Shown piece after piece: positions 27,599-36,268 of a stretch of 64,000 bases of DNA (position 1 is the stretch's first letter; the number at the start of each line of letters is the position of its first letter). This DNA comes from Pseudonocardiales bacterium (GTDB lineage Bacteria > Actinomycetota > Actinomycetes > Mycobacteriales > Pseudonocardiaceae), in the NCBI GenBank assembly GCA_019247305.1, contig JAFAPC010000125.1, positions 168,199 through 232,198 on the forward strand. Direction: 5' to 3'. The notes beneath the pieces are model-generated. The model saw only the letters and a program-made list of their open reading frames with translations, did no database searches and was not told where the DNA came from. Position numbers and translations under genes: made by a program.

Positions 27599-29812
27599 AT
27601 GACCGACACCATTCGGTGGGACACCGACGCTGAGGGCATCGTCACGCTGACCCTGGACGACCCGGACCGCTCGGTGAACACGGTGAACGAGCGCTACGTC
27701 GCGTCGATGGGTGCCATCCTGGGTCGCCTGGAAGCCGAGCGGGACTCGATCACCGGGGTCATCATCACCTCGGCGAAGAAGACCTTCTTCGCTGGCGCGG
27801 ACCTCACCACACTGCGGAACGTCACTCCGGAGCGCGCCCCCGAACTCGCGGCCCACCTCGCGCTGGTCAAGGGCCAGTTTCGGCGGTTGGAGAAGCTGGG
27901 CCGCCCGGTGGTCGCCGCCATCAACGGCAGCGCGCTGGGCGCTGGCCTGGAGCTTGCGCTGGCCTGCCACCACCGGATCGCCCTGGAGGGCACTGGGTCG
28001 CTGGAGGGCACTGGGTCACTGAACAGCGCCGGTTCATCGGGCCAGGCCAGCAAAATCGGCTTTCCCGAGGTGACCTTCGGGATACTGCCCGGGCTCGGGG
28101 GCGTGGTCCGCACGGTGCGGCTGCTGGGCCTGATGAACGCGCTGACGCAGCTGCTGGTACAAGGCCAGCAGGTGCGCCCAGCGCAGGCCAAGGAGATCGG
28201 TATCGTTGACGAGGTCGTCGCCACTCCGGAAGAGATGTTCGGCAAGGCCCGCGAGTGGATTGCGGCGCATCCCCGAGCGCAGCAGCCTTGGGACGTCACC
28301 GGCTACCACATCCCCGGCGGCACGCCATCCACTCCGAGGTTGGCGCAGCTGCTGCCCACGTTCCCGGCCACGCTGCGCAAGCAGCTCAAGGGGGCGCCGA
28401 TGCCTGCCCCGCACCACATCCTGTGCGCTGCGGTGGAGGGCGCGCAGGTGGACGTGGACACCGCACTGCTGATCGAGAACCGTTACTTCATGGACCTCGC
28501 CACCGGCCAGGTCGCCAAAAATATGATCAAGGCGTTCTTCTTCGATCTGCGGCACATCAACTCCGGCGGCAGCCGGCCGCAGGGGTACCCGCAGCGCAGC
28601 TTCCGCAAGGTCGGGGTGCTCGGTGCCGGGATGATGGGTGCCGGCATCGCCTACGCCTGCGCCCGCGCGGGCCTGCACGTCGTGCTCAAGGACGTGGATC
28701 TCGCGGCGGCCGAGCGGGGCAAGAGCTACTCCACCGGACTGCTGGACAAGGCAGTGGCTCGGGGGCGCTCCAGCGCCGCGCAGCGCGAGGAGCTGCTGGC
28801 CCGGATCACCCCGACCGCCGAGGTCGGCGAGTTAACGGGCTGCGATGTGGTGATCGAGGCGGTGTTCGAGGACCCGGCGCTGAAGAAGAAGGTGTTCGCT
28901 GAGGTGCTCGAGGTGGTCGATCCCGATGCCTTGCTGTGCTCGAACACCTCCACGCTGCCGATCACTGACCTCTCCGCGGCGCTGAGCCGCCCGGCGGACT
29001 TCCTCGGCCTGCACTTTTTCTCCCCGGTGGACAAGATGCCCCTAGTGGAGATCGTCCGTGGGCAGCGCACCTCGGACGCCGCGCTGGCCGCCGCGGTGGA
29101 CGTGGTGCGCCAGATCCGCAAGACCCCGATCGTCGTCAACGACAGTCGCGGCTTTTTCACCAGCCGGGTCATCGGCACCTTCCTCAACGAGGGCATCGCC
29201 ATGCTCGCCGAGGGCGCCCCCCCCGCGTCCATCGAACAGGCCAGCTTGCAGGCCGGCTACCCAGCGCCGGTGCTGCAGCTCGTGGACGAGCTGACCCTGA
29301 CGCTGACGCACAAGATCCGCGAGGAGACCCGGCGCGGGGTCGAGGCGGCGGGGGGTACCTGGATCCCGCATCCGGCCGATGCGATCGTCGACGCGATGGT
29401 GCTGGACCTTCAGCGTCCGGGGCGTTCCGGCGGTGCCGGGTTCTACGACTACGAGGCCGGCAGGCGCACCCGGCTGTGGCCCGGCCTGGCTCAGCACTTC
29501 GGCCCCGCCCGCCCAGACGCGGTTCCTTTTGGGGACATGAAGGACCGGATGCTGGTCATCGAGGCGCTGGAGACGGTGAAGTGCCTCGACGAGGGCGTCA
29601 TCACCTCGGTGCCGGACGCCAACATCGGCTCCATCATGGGCATCGGGTTTCCGCCCTGGACCGGAGGGGTGCTGCAGTTCATCAACGGCTACCCCGGTGG
29701 CCTGACCGGTTTCGTCGCCCGGGCCAGGGAGCTGGCCGACCGCTACGGCGACCGGTTCACCCCGCCCCCCTCATTGATCGCCAAGGCGAACGCCGGAGAG
29801 TCGTTCGAGTAG
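27599..29812 (+). CDS. fadB: Multifunctional enoyl-CoA hydratase / 3-hydroxyacyl-CoA dehydrogenase FadB
   Basis: 737 aa from ATG 27599; GTG 27596 is an alternative. The crotonase domain has FFAGADLTTL and GSALGAGLELALACHHRIAL. The NAD-binding domain begins KVGVLGAGMMGAGIAYACAR near residue 340, then HFFSPVDKMPLVEIV and GFFTSRV, and a C-terminal dimerisation region ends GIGFPPWTGGVLQFINGYPG. Between ACHHRIAL and SKIGFPEV there is an extra low-complexity stretch, LEGTGS twice then LNSAGSSGQA, from an 18-nt tandem duplication; relatives have a short turn there. It catalyses the two middle steps of beta-oxidation with FadA. Confidence 0.94.
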   Translation: MTDTIRWDTDAEGIVTLTLDDPDRSVNTVNERYVASMGAILGRLEAERDSITGVIITSAKKTFFAGADLTTLRNVTPERAPELAAHLALVKGQFRRLEKLGRPVVAAINGSALGAGLELALACHHRIALEGTGSLEGTGSLNSAGSSGQASKIGFPEVTFGILPGLGGVVRTVRLLGLMNALTQLLVQGQQVRPAQAKEIGIVDEVVATPEEMFGKAREWIAAHPRAQQPWDVTGYHIPGGTPSTPRLAQLLPTFPATLRKQLKGAPMPAPHHILCAAVEGAQVDVDTALLIENRYFMDLATGQVAKNMIKAFFFDLRHINSGGSRPQGYPQRSFRKVGVLGAGMMGAGIAYACARAGLHVVLKDVDLAAAERGKSYSTGLLDKAVARGRSSAAQREELLARITPTAEVGELTGCDVVIEAVFEDPALKKKVFAEVLEVVDPDALLCSNTSTLPITDLSAALSRPADFLGLHFFSPVDKMPLVEIVRGQRTSDAALAAAVDVVRQIRKTPIVVNDSRGFFTSRVIGTFLNEGIAMLAEGAPPASIEQASLQAGYPAPVLQLVDELTLTLTHKIREETRRGVEAAGGTWIPHPADAIVDAMVLDLQRPGRSGGAGFYDYEAGRRTRLWPGLAQHFGPARPDAVPFGDMKDRMLVIEALETVKCLDEGVITSVPDANIGSIMGIGFPPWTGGVLQFINGYPGGLTGFVARARELADRYGDRFTPPPSLIAKANAGESFE
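27983..28018 (+). repeat. 18-nt tandem duplication in fadB
   Basis: CTGGAGGGCACTGGGTCG at 27983-28000, repeated at 28001-28018 with one change at the last base. In frame, LEGTGS twice. Confidence 0.85.
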
Positions 29813-29862
29813 CTCCTGGCGAGGCGCTCCCGCGCCAACCGGCGTGCCGGGCACGCCAGGAG
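29813..29862 (+). terminator. Candidate terminator after fadB
   Basis: CTCCTGGCG at 29813-29821 pairs with CGCCAGGAG at 29854-29862. An inner hairpin, GGCGTGC-CGG-GCACGCC, lies at 29841-29857 as an alternative fold. There is no U-tract, as is usual in actinomycetes. Confidence 0.5.
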
Positions 29863-29898
29863 TGCCGATCGCTGGGAGGCGGCAGCTAGCGTGGCGGT

Positions 29899-31500
29899 GT
29901 GAATTACCCTCTGGCTCCCAGCCCGGCCAGCCGTGATGCGACGGCTGCCGTGCCCTACTCGCTGCGGGTGGCGGCGTCGCTGTCCTGGCGGCTCCTGGCG
30001 ATCGCCGGGATGGTCGTCGTGGTGGGCTATGTGGCGATCGCCCTGCAGCTGGTGGTGATCCCGGTTGCGCTGGCCTTGCTGCTCACCGCGTTGCTGGGGC
30101 CGGTGGTGGACTGGTTGACCAGGCATCGGGTGCCCAGAGGGCTGGCCACCCTGGTGGTCGTGTTCGCCGGACTGGCGCTGATCGGCGGGCTGCTGGCGTT
30201 CGTCATTCAGGCTTTCGTGACGGGCTTGCCCGCGGTGACCAGCCAGATCGCCACCAGCGTCCAGCAGATCCAGGTGTGGCTGCAGCATCCGCCCTTCGGC
30301 CTGCCTCCGGTGAGGCTGCAGAACCTGCTTGACTCGCTGAATCGATCGCTGTCCGCCAACAGCAATGCGATCACCTCGGGCGCGTTGTCCACCGCAGTCA
30401 CCCTCGGGCAGTATCTTACCGCCGCCGCACTGACGCTGTTCACGTTGGCTTACTTCCTCTACGGCGGCAGATCAATGTGGCGCTTCCTGCTCCGTGCGGT
30501 GCCGCGCCCATTCCGCGTCCGGGTCGATATAGCGGGCCAATGTGGGTTCGCCGCACTGGCCGGGTTCATCCGGGCCACCACGCTGGTGGCCATGGCCGAT
30601 GCGGTGAGCATCGGGATCGGGTTACTGGCCGTCGGGGCCCCGCTGGTGGTGCCGCTGGCCGCGTTGACGTTTCTGGCGGCATTCATTCCGATTATCGGCG
30701 CGGTGATCTCCGGGGTGATCGCGGTGCTGGTGGTGCTGGTGGCCAACGGTCCGGTGCCGGCGCTGATCCTGCTCGGGGTGGTGATCGGCGTGCATCAGCT
30801 GGAAGGCAACGTGCTGCAGCCGCTGCTGATGGGCCGTGCCGTGCAACTCAACGGCCTAGCGGTGGTGCTGGCCGTTGCCGTGGGCTCGGTGTTTGCTGGC
30901 ATCGCTGGCGCGCTGCTGTCGGTGCCGCTGCTTGCCGTGCTCAATGCCGGCATCCGGGCGCTGGTCAGCGGCGATGTCGAGGCCGATACTGGTCCAGTGA
31001 CCGTGACCCCAGCGCAGCGCACCGAACTAGCCCAGCAGCGGGACCAGATTCGGGCTGAGCTGATGCCGGTGAAGGAAGACCGGCCCACCAGCAGCGCGCG
31101 AGGCATCCACCACACCGCGCTGATCTCCTCCGACGTGCGCCGAACCGTCGAGTTCTACCAGGGCCTGCTGGGCTTTCCGCTGATCGACATGTTCGAGAAC
31201 CGGGACCTGCCCGGCTCCACGCACTTCTTTTTCGACGTCGGCAACGGCAACACCGTCGCGTTTTTCGACCTGCCCGGCGTGGACGTCGGCCCGTACGCTG
31301 AGGTGTTCGGTGGCCTGCACCACCTGGCTATCTCGATGGAGCCCCAGCGCTGGCAAGAGATCCGAGACCAGATGGACGCCCAGGGCATCGAGTACTCGCT
31401 GGAGAGCGGGACGTCGATCTACTTCCGGGACCCCGACGGGGCCCGGCTGGAGCTGATCGCCGACCCGCTGGGACAGATGTACGGCCGCAGCGTGTTCTGA
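29899..31500 (+). CDS. AI-2E-family transporter fused to a VOC (glyoxalase-fold) domain
   Basis: 533 aa from a GTG with TAGCGT (TAnnnT) ending 7 nt upstream, suggesting a leaderless start. Residues 1 to about 365 are a multi-spanning permease (RLLAIAGMVVVVGYVAIALQ; FIPIIGAVISGVIAVLVVLV; HQLEGNVLQPLLMGRAVQLN), typical of the AI-2E/PerM family. Residues about 395-533 form a complete VOC domain (GIHHTALISSDVRRTVEFYQ, FENRDLPGSTHFFFDVGNGN, IYFRDPDGARLELIADPLGQ) normally encoded alone. No stop separates them, though an internal ATG (MPVKEDRP) could start the VOC part. The combined function is unknown. Confidence 0.82.
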   Translation: MNYPLAPSPASRDATAAVPYSLRVAASLSWRLLAIAGMVVVVGYVAIALQLVVIPVALALLLTALLGPVVDWLTRHRVPRGLATLVVVFAGLALIGGLLAFVIQAFVTGLPAVTSQIATSVQQIQVWLQHPPFGLPPVRLQNLLDSLNRSLSANSNAITSGALSTAVTLGQYLTAAALTLFTLAYFLYGGRSMWRFLLRAVPRPFRVRVDIAGQCGFAALAGFIRATTLVAMADAVSIGIGLLAVGAPLVVPLAALTFLAAFIPIIGAVISGVIAVLVVLVANGPVPALILLGVVIGVHQLEGNVLQPLLMGRAVQLNGLAVVLAVAVGSVFAGIAGALLSVPLLAVLNAGIRALVSGDVEADTGPVTVTPAQRTELAQQRDQIRAELMPVKEDRPTSSARGIHHTALISSDVRRTVEFYQGLLGFPLIDMFENRDLPGSTHFFFDVGNGNTVAFFDLPGVDVGPYAEVFGGLHHLAISMEPQRWQEIRDQMDAQGIEYSLESGTSIYFRDPDGARLELIADPLGQMYGRSVF

Positions 31501-31545
31501 GACGGCGTGCGGCTGGGGTGCGGCTGGCTCACTACGCTCTCGCCG

Positions 31546-31792
31546 ATGAGCGTGCAACCGGATCTTCCCCACACAGTCAGTGGTTGGATTGTCGGCTTCG
31601 CCGACGGACAGATGCGTCATGATCTCGACGGCCGGCTGGACCGGATCGAGGACAGCTATCGGCGGCTGGAAGACAGTCAGTCAACGGCGGTTGGAAGATA
31701 ACCAGCAGTGGCAGTTCGAGCAGCTCTCCACCCAGATCGCCGAGATCCTGGGTCTGCTCCGGGGCCCCGCGACCCCGGAATCCGAGCGATAG
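31546..31792 (+). pseudogene. Small coiled-coil ORF, frameshifted, with an embedded 27-nt element
   Basis: MSVQPDLPHTVSGWIVGFAD leads into RHDLDGRLDRIEDSYRRLED, then a duplicated AGTC (AGTCAGTC near 31674-31681) shifts the frame. The other frame continues QRRLEDNQQWQFEQLSTQIA, then EILGLLRG to a stop at 31792. Without the 4-nt duplication it would encode one about 80-residue helical protein. The repeat unit lies in frame near the start. The family is unknown. Confidence 0.55.
31582..31608 (+). repeat. 27-nt palindromic element, single unit (locus D)
   Basis: Lead GGTTGGATT, arm GTCGGC, loop TTC, arm GCCGAC, tail GGA. It is in frame (GWIVGFADG) in the small coiled-coil ORF. Confidence 0.9.
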
Positions 31793-31808
31793 GCAGTGCC
31801 GCCAGAAC

Positions 31809-33227
31809 ATGGTTTTCAGCAGAGTGACGGTGGTGGCTCCGCGTACCCGCATCGACGTGGCGCTGCCCGCAGACGTTGAGGTGGCCAACTTGTTGCCGAT
31901 GCTGCTCACGATGGCTGGTGAGTCCGGTCCGGACGGGGGCAGCGAGCACGGGGGCTGGTGTCTGGCCAAGCTGGGTGGCGAGGGGATCGATCCGGACCTC
32001 TCGCTGAGCGCGCTGGGCGTCCTTGACGGTGATCTGCTGCAACTTCGGCGCCGCAGCGACACCCCGCCGCTGCCGCTGTTCGACGACGTGGTGGAAGCCA
32101 TCGCGGTGGCCGCCCCGGACAGCTACCGGCCGTGGACCCCGAGCACCGCCCGCACCCTCGGAATGGTCGGGGCCGGATTGGCGCTGCTAGCCAGCGCCGT
32201 CGCGTTGTTTCTCGCCGGCATCCTGTTCCGACCCGGGGCCCAGGTTGAGCACGGACACACCACTCTCGCCGTTCTCGCGGGCATCGCCGCGATGGTCATG
32301 CTGATCATCGGGACGGTGGTTGCCCAGGTGTATGGCGAGGTCAGCGTCGGTGTGCTCATCGCGGCGGGAAGCCTGCCGCTGAGTGTCGTCTGCGGGCTCT
32401 CCGCGCTGCCCGGCGGGATGCTCAGCCATGTATCCGCTGGCGAGCTCGCGCCGAACCTCTTACTGGCCTGCACGCTGACGTTCGTGTTCGCCGCCGCCTC
32501 CATCATTCTGCTCGGTGCCGGCATCACGCCGTTCACCGCCGCCGCCACCGCCGCCGCGCTCGGCGCGCTGGTTTTTCTCACCGATGTCCTGATTCGCAAG
32601 TCTCTTCCCGCTGCGGGCATCGCGGCGGGGGCTGCGGCGGTGGCCCTGGGCAGCATCTCAGCACTGCCTCGGCTGGCCATTGAGTTCTCCCGACTGCCCA
32701 AGCCCCAGGTTCCCAGCAGCGCCCAGGACCTGCGGGAGGACCCCAGCTTCCCGGACTACACCGCGATCGAGCGCCAGACCGGTCTGGCTCACCAGTACCT
32801 GACCGGAATGATCATGGGATCAGGCGGGGTAGCCGCGATCGGCGCGGTGCTGGCCGCGGTCCAGGACAGAGGTGTCACAAGCCCCTGGGGGATTGGACTG
32901 GGCGTCGTGGTCGCCGCCGTGCTGCTGTTGCGAGCCCGGTCCTACCCCAACGCCAACCAGGCGAGTGCGCTGCTGGTCAGCGGCATGGTCGCCGTAGCTG
33001 GGTTGATCGCCGCCTTGCTGATGAAGCCCGGGTTGCTGTGGGTCGGCTTCGGTGCCCTGCTGGTGCTCGCGATGCTCGCGCTGGTGGCCGGGGTGGTCCT
33101 GCCCCGCCGCCGGTTCTCTCCGGTGCTGCGCCGCTCGGTGGACGTGCTCGAAGCGGTGCTCATCGCCGCGGTGCTACCGCTGACCTTGGGCGTGCTGGGG
33201 CTCTACCAGCACCTGCATTCACGGTGA
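31809..33227 (+). CDS. eccD: Type VII secretion membrane protein EccD
   Basis: Core membrane component of the ESX/type VII secretion complex, 472 aa. The N-terminal about 90 residues form a ubiquitin-like cytosolic domain (RVTVVAPRTRIDVALPADVE), followed by about eleven hydrophobic segments such as MVGAGLALLASAVALFLAGI and LIAALLMKPGLLWVGFGALL. Its last bases overlap the GTG of mycP (GTGA). Genes to the right encode other components of the same system. EccC and WXG100 substrates are not in the window. Confidence 0.93.
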   Translation: MVFSRVTVVAPRTRIDVALPADVEVANLLPMLLTMAGESGPDGGSEHGGWCLAKLGGEGIDPDLSLSALGVLDGDLLQLRRRSDTPPLPLFDDVVEAIAVAAPDSYRPWTPSTARTLGMVGAGLALLASAVALFLAGILFRPGAQVEHGHTTLAVLAGIAAMVMLIIGTVVAQVYGEVSVGVLIAAGSLPLSVVCGLSALPGGMLSHVSAGELAPNLLLACTLTFVFAAASIILLGAGITPFTAAATAAALGALVFLTDVLIRKSLPAAGIAAGAAAVALGSISALPRLAIEFSRLPKPQVPSSAQDLREDPSFPDYTAIERQTGLAHQYLTGMIMGSGGVAAIGAVLAAVQDRGVTSPWGIGLGVVVAAVLLLRARSYPNANQASALLVSGMVAVAGLIAALLMKPGLLWVGFGALLVLAMLALVAGVVLPRRRFSPVLRRSVDVLEAVLIAAVLPLTLGVLGLYQHLHSR

Positions 33228-34663
33228 GCGCACGTGCGGGTTACCGCCGCACCCCGCTGCTGGCTGTCGCGGTCGCGTTACTGTGCCTTGCCGGGCCGGC
33301 ATGGCCCCTCGCCGCCCAACCTGCCGATGGGTCACCGGGCGTACCCCCTCCGGTTGATCCGGCGGCCCTGCCCACCCCAGCTAGCGTGAACGCCATGCCC
33401 TACGTCGTGCGCAACGACGTCGACTGGCAGACCGGGCTGGCCGAGCAGCAGGCACCCTGCCAGCAGCAGCTCCAGCAGCAGATCACGGACAGCAAGCCAG
33501 ATCTCCATGCCGAGCCGGCGGCGCAGCAGCGGCTGCAGATCCGACAAGCTCAGCAGTACGCCACCGGACGCGGCCAGCTGGTCGCCGTGATTGACAGTGG
33601 GGTGTGGCCGCATCCCAGCCTGCGTGGCAGAGTGACCAACGGCGGGGACTACATCGAGAATCGCACTGACCTGTTCGACTGTGACGGGCACGGCACCGCG
33701 GTAGCTGGTCTCATCGCCGCAGCTCCCGATCCGACCATCGGGTTCGTCGGGGTCGCTCCCGATGCGCGGATCTTGTCTATTCGCCAGGCCAGTACCTTTT
33801 ACACGGTGCCGCTACTCCACCTCCAGGACGGCCAGAGCCGCCGCCCGAGCGCTGGCGACACCGTGAGCATGGCCCAGGCGGTAATGCGCGCCGTGCAGCT
33901 GCACGCGACAGTGATCAACATTTCGGAGGCGGCGTGCTTCCGAGCCGGACCTGAGCAGGACAACGCACCCGCGCTGCACGCCGCCGTGCACGACGCGGTG
34001 GAGCGCAACGTCGTCGTGGTGGTGGCCGCCGCCAACACCAGCCCCACCTGCCCGCAAAACAGGCCCGGAGTGGTCACCACGATCTCCTCGCCGGGCTGGT
34101 TCGGCGATGACGTCCTCACCGTCGCGGCCACCGACGACACGGGCCAGCCAGCGGCGTTCTCGATCCGCGGGCCGTGGGTTGCGGTGGCCGCACCGGGCAC
34201 CGGTGTGGTATCCCTGGCGGACGGGCGAGCGGGCGTGACCAACGAACTCCTCGACGCCCACGGCCAGGCGTACCCGCTGGCGGGCACCAGCTTCGCCGCC
34301 CCCTACGTCGCCGGGCTGGCCGCGCTGGTCCGGGAGCGATTCCCGAATCTGACCGCCCGCCAAGTGACCCGTCGCATCGAGCGGACCGCGCAGCGCCCCG
34401 CTGGTTCCGCCGAGCGCACCGAGGATCTGGGCTACGGCGTGATCAACCCGGTCGCTGCGCTCACCCAGGTGCTGCCCGAGGAGCCGGGTGCCCCGGCACC
34501 GCCGGTGCGCCCAGCCAGGTTGGACGGTCTCGGCGTGCCGCCGGGGCAGGACACGCTGGCGCGCACCATCGCGCTGGCCGGTTCCGCCGCCGCCCTCGGC
34601 GTGCTCGGACTGACCCTGCTGGTCGTCCAGACCGTCAAACGGCACCGGCGGAGCCCCGGTTAA
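33224..34663 (+). CDS. mycP: Mycosin, type VII secretion-associated subtilisin-like serine protease
   Basis: 479 aa from the GTG overlapping the eccD stop; the upstream extension is only overlap. A signal peptide is at the N-terminus (TPLLAVAVALLCLAGPAWPL). The catalytic triad is D124 (VIDSG), H156 (DGHGTAVAGLIAA) and S356 (AGTSFAAPYVAGLAALV). A C-terminal transmembrane helix (LAGSAAALGVLGLTLLVVQT) and basic tail (VKRHRR) anchor it to the membrane. Mycosins are needed for stability of the ESX complex. The insert between the active-site blocks is rich in Gln, as in other mycosin loops. Confidence 0.95.
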   Translation: MSARAGYRRTPLLAVAVALLCLAGPAWPLAAQPADGSPGVPPPVDPAALPTPASVNAMPYVVRNDVDWQTGLAEQQAPCQQQLQQQITDSKPDLHAEPAAQQRLQIRQAQQYATGRGQLVAVIDSGVWPHPSLRGRVTNGGDYIENRTDLFDCDGHGTAVAGLIAAAPDPTIGFVGVAPDARILSIRQASTFYTVPLLHLQDGQSRRPSAGDTVSMAQAVMRAVQLHATVINISEAACFRAGPEQDNAPALHAAVHDAVERNVVVVVAAANTSPTCPQNRPGVVTTISSPGWFGDDVLTVAATDDTGQPAAFSIRGPWVAVAAPGTGVVSLADGRAGVTNELLDAHGQAYPLAGTSFAAPYVAGLAALVRERFPNLTARQVTRRIERTAQRPAGSAERTEDLGYGVINPVAALTQVLPEEPGAPAPPVRPARLDGLGVPPGQDTLARTIALAGSAAALGVLGLTLLVVQTVKRHRRSPG

Positions 34664-34684
34664 TCTCCGTCCTGGCTCCTTGTG

Positions 34685-34876
34685 CTACTGGGCGAACAGG
34701 CGGGCCGCCACCAGTCCCAGCACCGCCAGGATCAGGCCTACCGTCATCGCCCGCAGGTGCTGGCGCATCGGCTCGTGCACCATCACCGCGTCCTTGCGGA
34801 CCAGGGCCGACTCCATCCTGCGGAGCACGAAGCGGTAGGCCTGCACCTGTGAGGTGGTGGTCGGATTCGTGGGCAT
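34685..34876 (-). pseudogene. Truncated EccB: only the cytosolic tail and membrane helix remain
   Basis: 63 codons from the ATG at 34876 (AGGGA upstream; an ATG at 34894 is also in frame). The sequence PTTTSQVQAYRFVLRRMESA, then LVRKDAVMVHEPMRQHLRAM, then TVGLILAVLGLVAARLFAQ matches the EccB N-terminus, whose sequence is normally followed by a large periplasmic domain. A TAG ends the frame directly after the helix, and mycP begins 21 nt beyond on the opposite strand. The periplasmic domain has been lost, or this is a deliberate mini-EccB. Confidence 0.7.
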
Positions 34877-35008
34877 CGGGTCCCTGCTACTCATTGGGTG
34901 CGGGGCGCTACGGTGCGCCACGATAGCCCCCGCGTCCTCGGCGCAGCGCCCCCTCCGTCCTTGTCCCGCCCGTCCTGTCCCACCCGTCCTTGTCCCGCGG
35001 AGACGCAG

Positions 35009-36268
35009 ATGATGACCACCGCAGCGCCTTCGCGCCTGGGCCCACTGCCCGTCGTCAACCTGGTTGTGTTGGAAGCAGGGCTCGCCCTCGGGGGGACCCT
35101 GCTGTCCAGGCACGCCGCCCTGGGGTGCGCTGCGCTGCTGATCGCGGCGCCCCTGACGCTGGGGCGATGGCACGGCCGCTGGCTGCTGGAGTGGGTCCAG
35201 CTCGCCGCGGGCTACCTGCTCCGCCCGCACCGCCGTCGCCTCACCAGCCCGGGACCGGTGGCGCCCGGCAGCCCACCGAGCCCGCTGCAGCTGATCGTGG
35301 GTTCTGTTGAGCCCCGGTCTGTTGAGCCCCGGTCTGTTGAGCCCCGCCTTGCCATGCTTCGGCTGCTGGTGCCGGACCTGAGCGTCGCGCACAGCATCGA
35401 CCATCAGCGCGCACCACTCGGCTTGGCGTGGCAGCGGGGCACTTGGACGGCCATGCTCGAGGTGGACGCCATCGCCTCGATGGTTCTCCCCCTCGGCGCC
35501 AGCCCCAGCCTGCCGCTGAGCGCGCTCGCCTCCTGCCTGGAGTACCGCGGTGTGGTGCTGGACGCGATCCAGGTGACGTGGCAGTGCTACTCGGGCAGCA
35601 CCGCCCTGTCCGCATCGTCCCCCGCGCTGCGTGCCTACCTGGAGGTTCTGGGTCCGCTGTCGGCGCCCGCCCGCCGCACCACCTGGGTCGCTCTGCGGCT
35701 GGACCCCCGCCGCTGCCCGGCTGCGGTGGCCGAGCGTGGTGGCGGGGCGCTGGGCTGCCACCGGGCTCTGATCGGTGCGCTGTCCCGGGTGCGCAGCGCG
35801 CTGGAGTCCCAGGGAATCTCAACCCGGCCGCTGGACCCTGACCAGCTGATGCGCGCCGGGATCTCCGCTGCGGAGCTCTCCGCAGCGGCCGGCACCGCAG
35901 CGCCGGTGGCGCTGTGTGAAGGGTGGACGTCGGTCAGCGTCGCCGGGGTGGGACATGCCAGCTACGTGATCAGCGGCTGGGGGATTCGGGGTGTCGCGCC
36001 CAACCTCACCGCGGTGGCTGGTGTCCGCGCGCGGTCCGCGACGGTTGCCCTGTCCCTGTCCCCGGGTTCACTGTCCTCGGGTGCGGATGGCGCCGAGGTC
36101 GGGCTGCGGGGTCTTCTTCGCCTCAGCGCGCGCGACCCCGGGGAACTTCAGGCGGCCGAGCGCCGGCTGCAGGCCCTGTCGCCACGACTCGGGGTGGCGC
36201 TGCGTCCGCTACCCGGAAGGCAACTCGCTGGTCTGGCCGCCACCCTACCGCTCGGGGTGCCCGGGTGA
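35009..36268 (+). CDS. eccE: Type VII secretion protein EccE
   Basis: 419 aa, with GGAG six bases upstream of ATG 35009. Two hydrophobic N-terminal segments (PVVNLVVLEAGLALGGTLLS and AALGCAALLIAAPLTLGRWH) are followed by a long soluble part containing YVISGWG and VALSLSPG, an arrangement typical of EccE. Next to the second membrane segment is a 15-nt repeat present three times (SVEPR) in frame. EccE is the peripheral membrane subunit of ESX systems. Its stop overlaps the next GTG (GTGA). Confidence 0.85.
   Translation: MMTTAAPSRLGPLPVVNLVVLEAGLALGGTLLSRHAALGCAALLIAAPLTLGRWHGRWLLEWVQLAAGYLLRPHRRRLTSPGPVAPGSPPSPLQLIVGSVEPRSVEPRSVEPRLAMLRLLVPDLSVAHSIDHQRAPLGLAWQRGTWTAMLEVDAIASMVLPLGASPSLPLSALASCLEYRGVVLDAIQVTWQCYSGSTALSASSPALRAYLEVLGPLSAPARRTTWVALRLDPRRCPAAVAERGGGALGCHRALIGALSRVRSALESQGISTRPLDPDQLMRAGISAAELSAAAGTAAPVALCEGWTSVSVAGVGHASYVISGWGIRGVAPNLTAVAGVRARSATVALSLSPGSLSSGADGAEVGLRGLLRLSARDPGELQAAERRLQALSPRLGVALRPLPGRQLAGLAATLPLGVPG
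35303..35347 (+). repeat. Three tandem 15-nt units in eccE
   Basis: TCTGTTGAGCCCCGG starts at 35303, 35318 and 35333 (last base differs in the third). It encodes SVEPR three times in frame. Confidence 0.9.
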
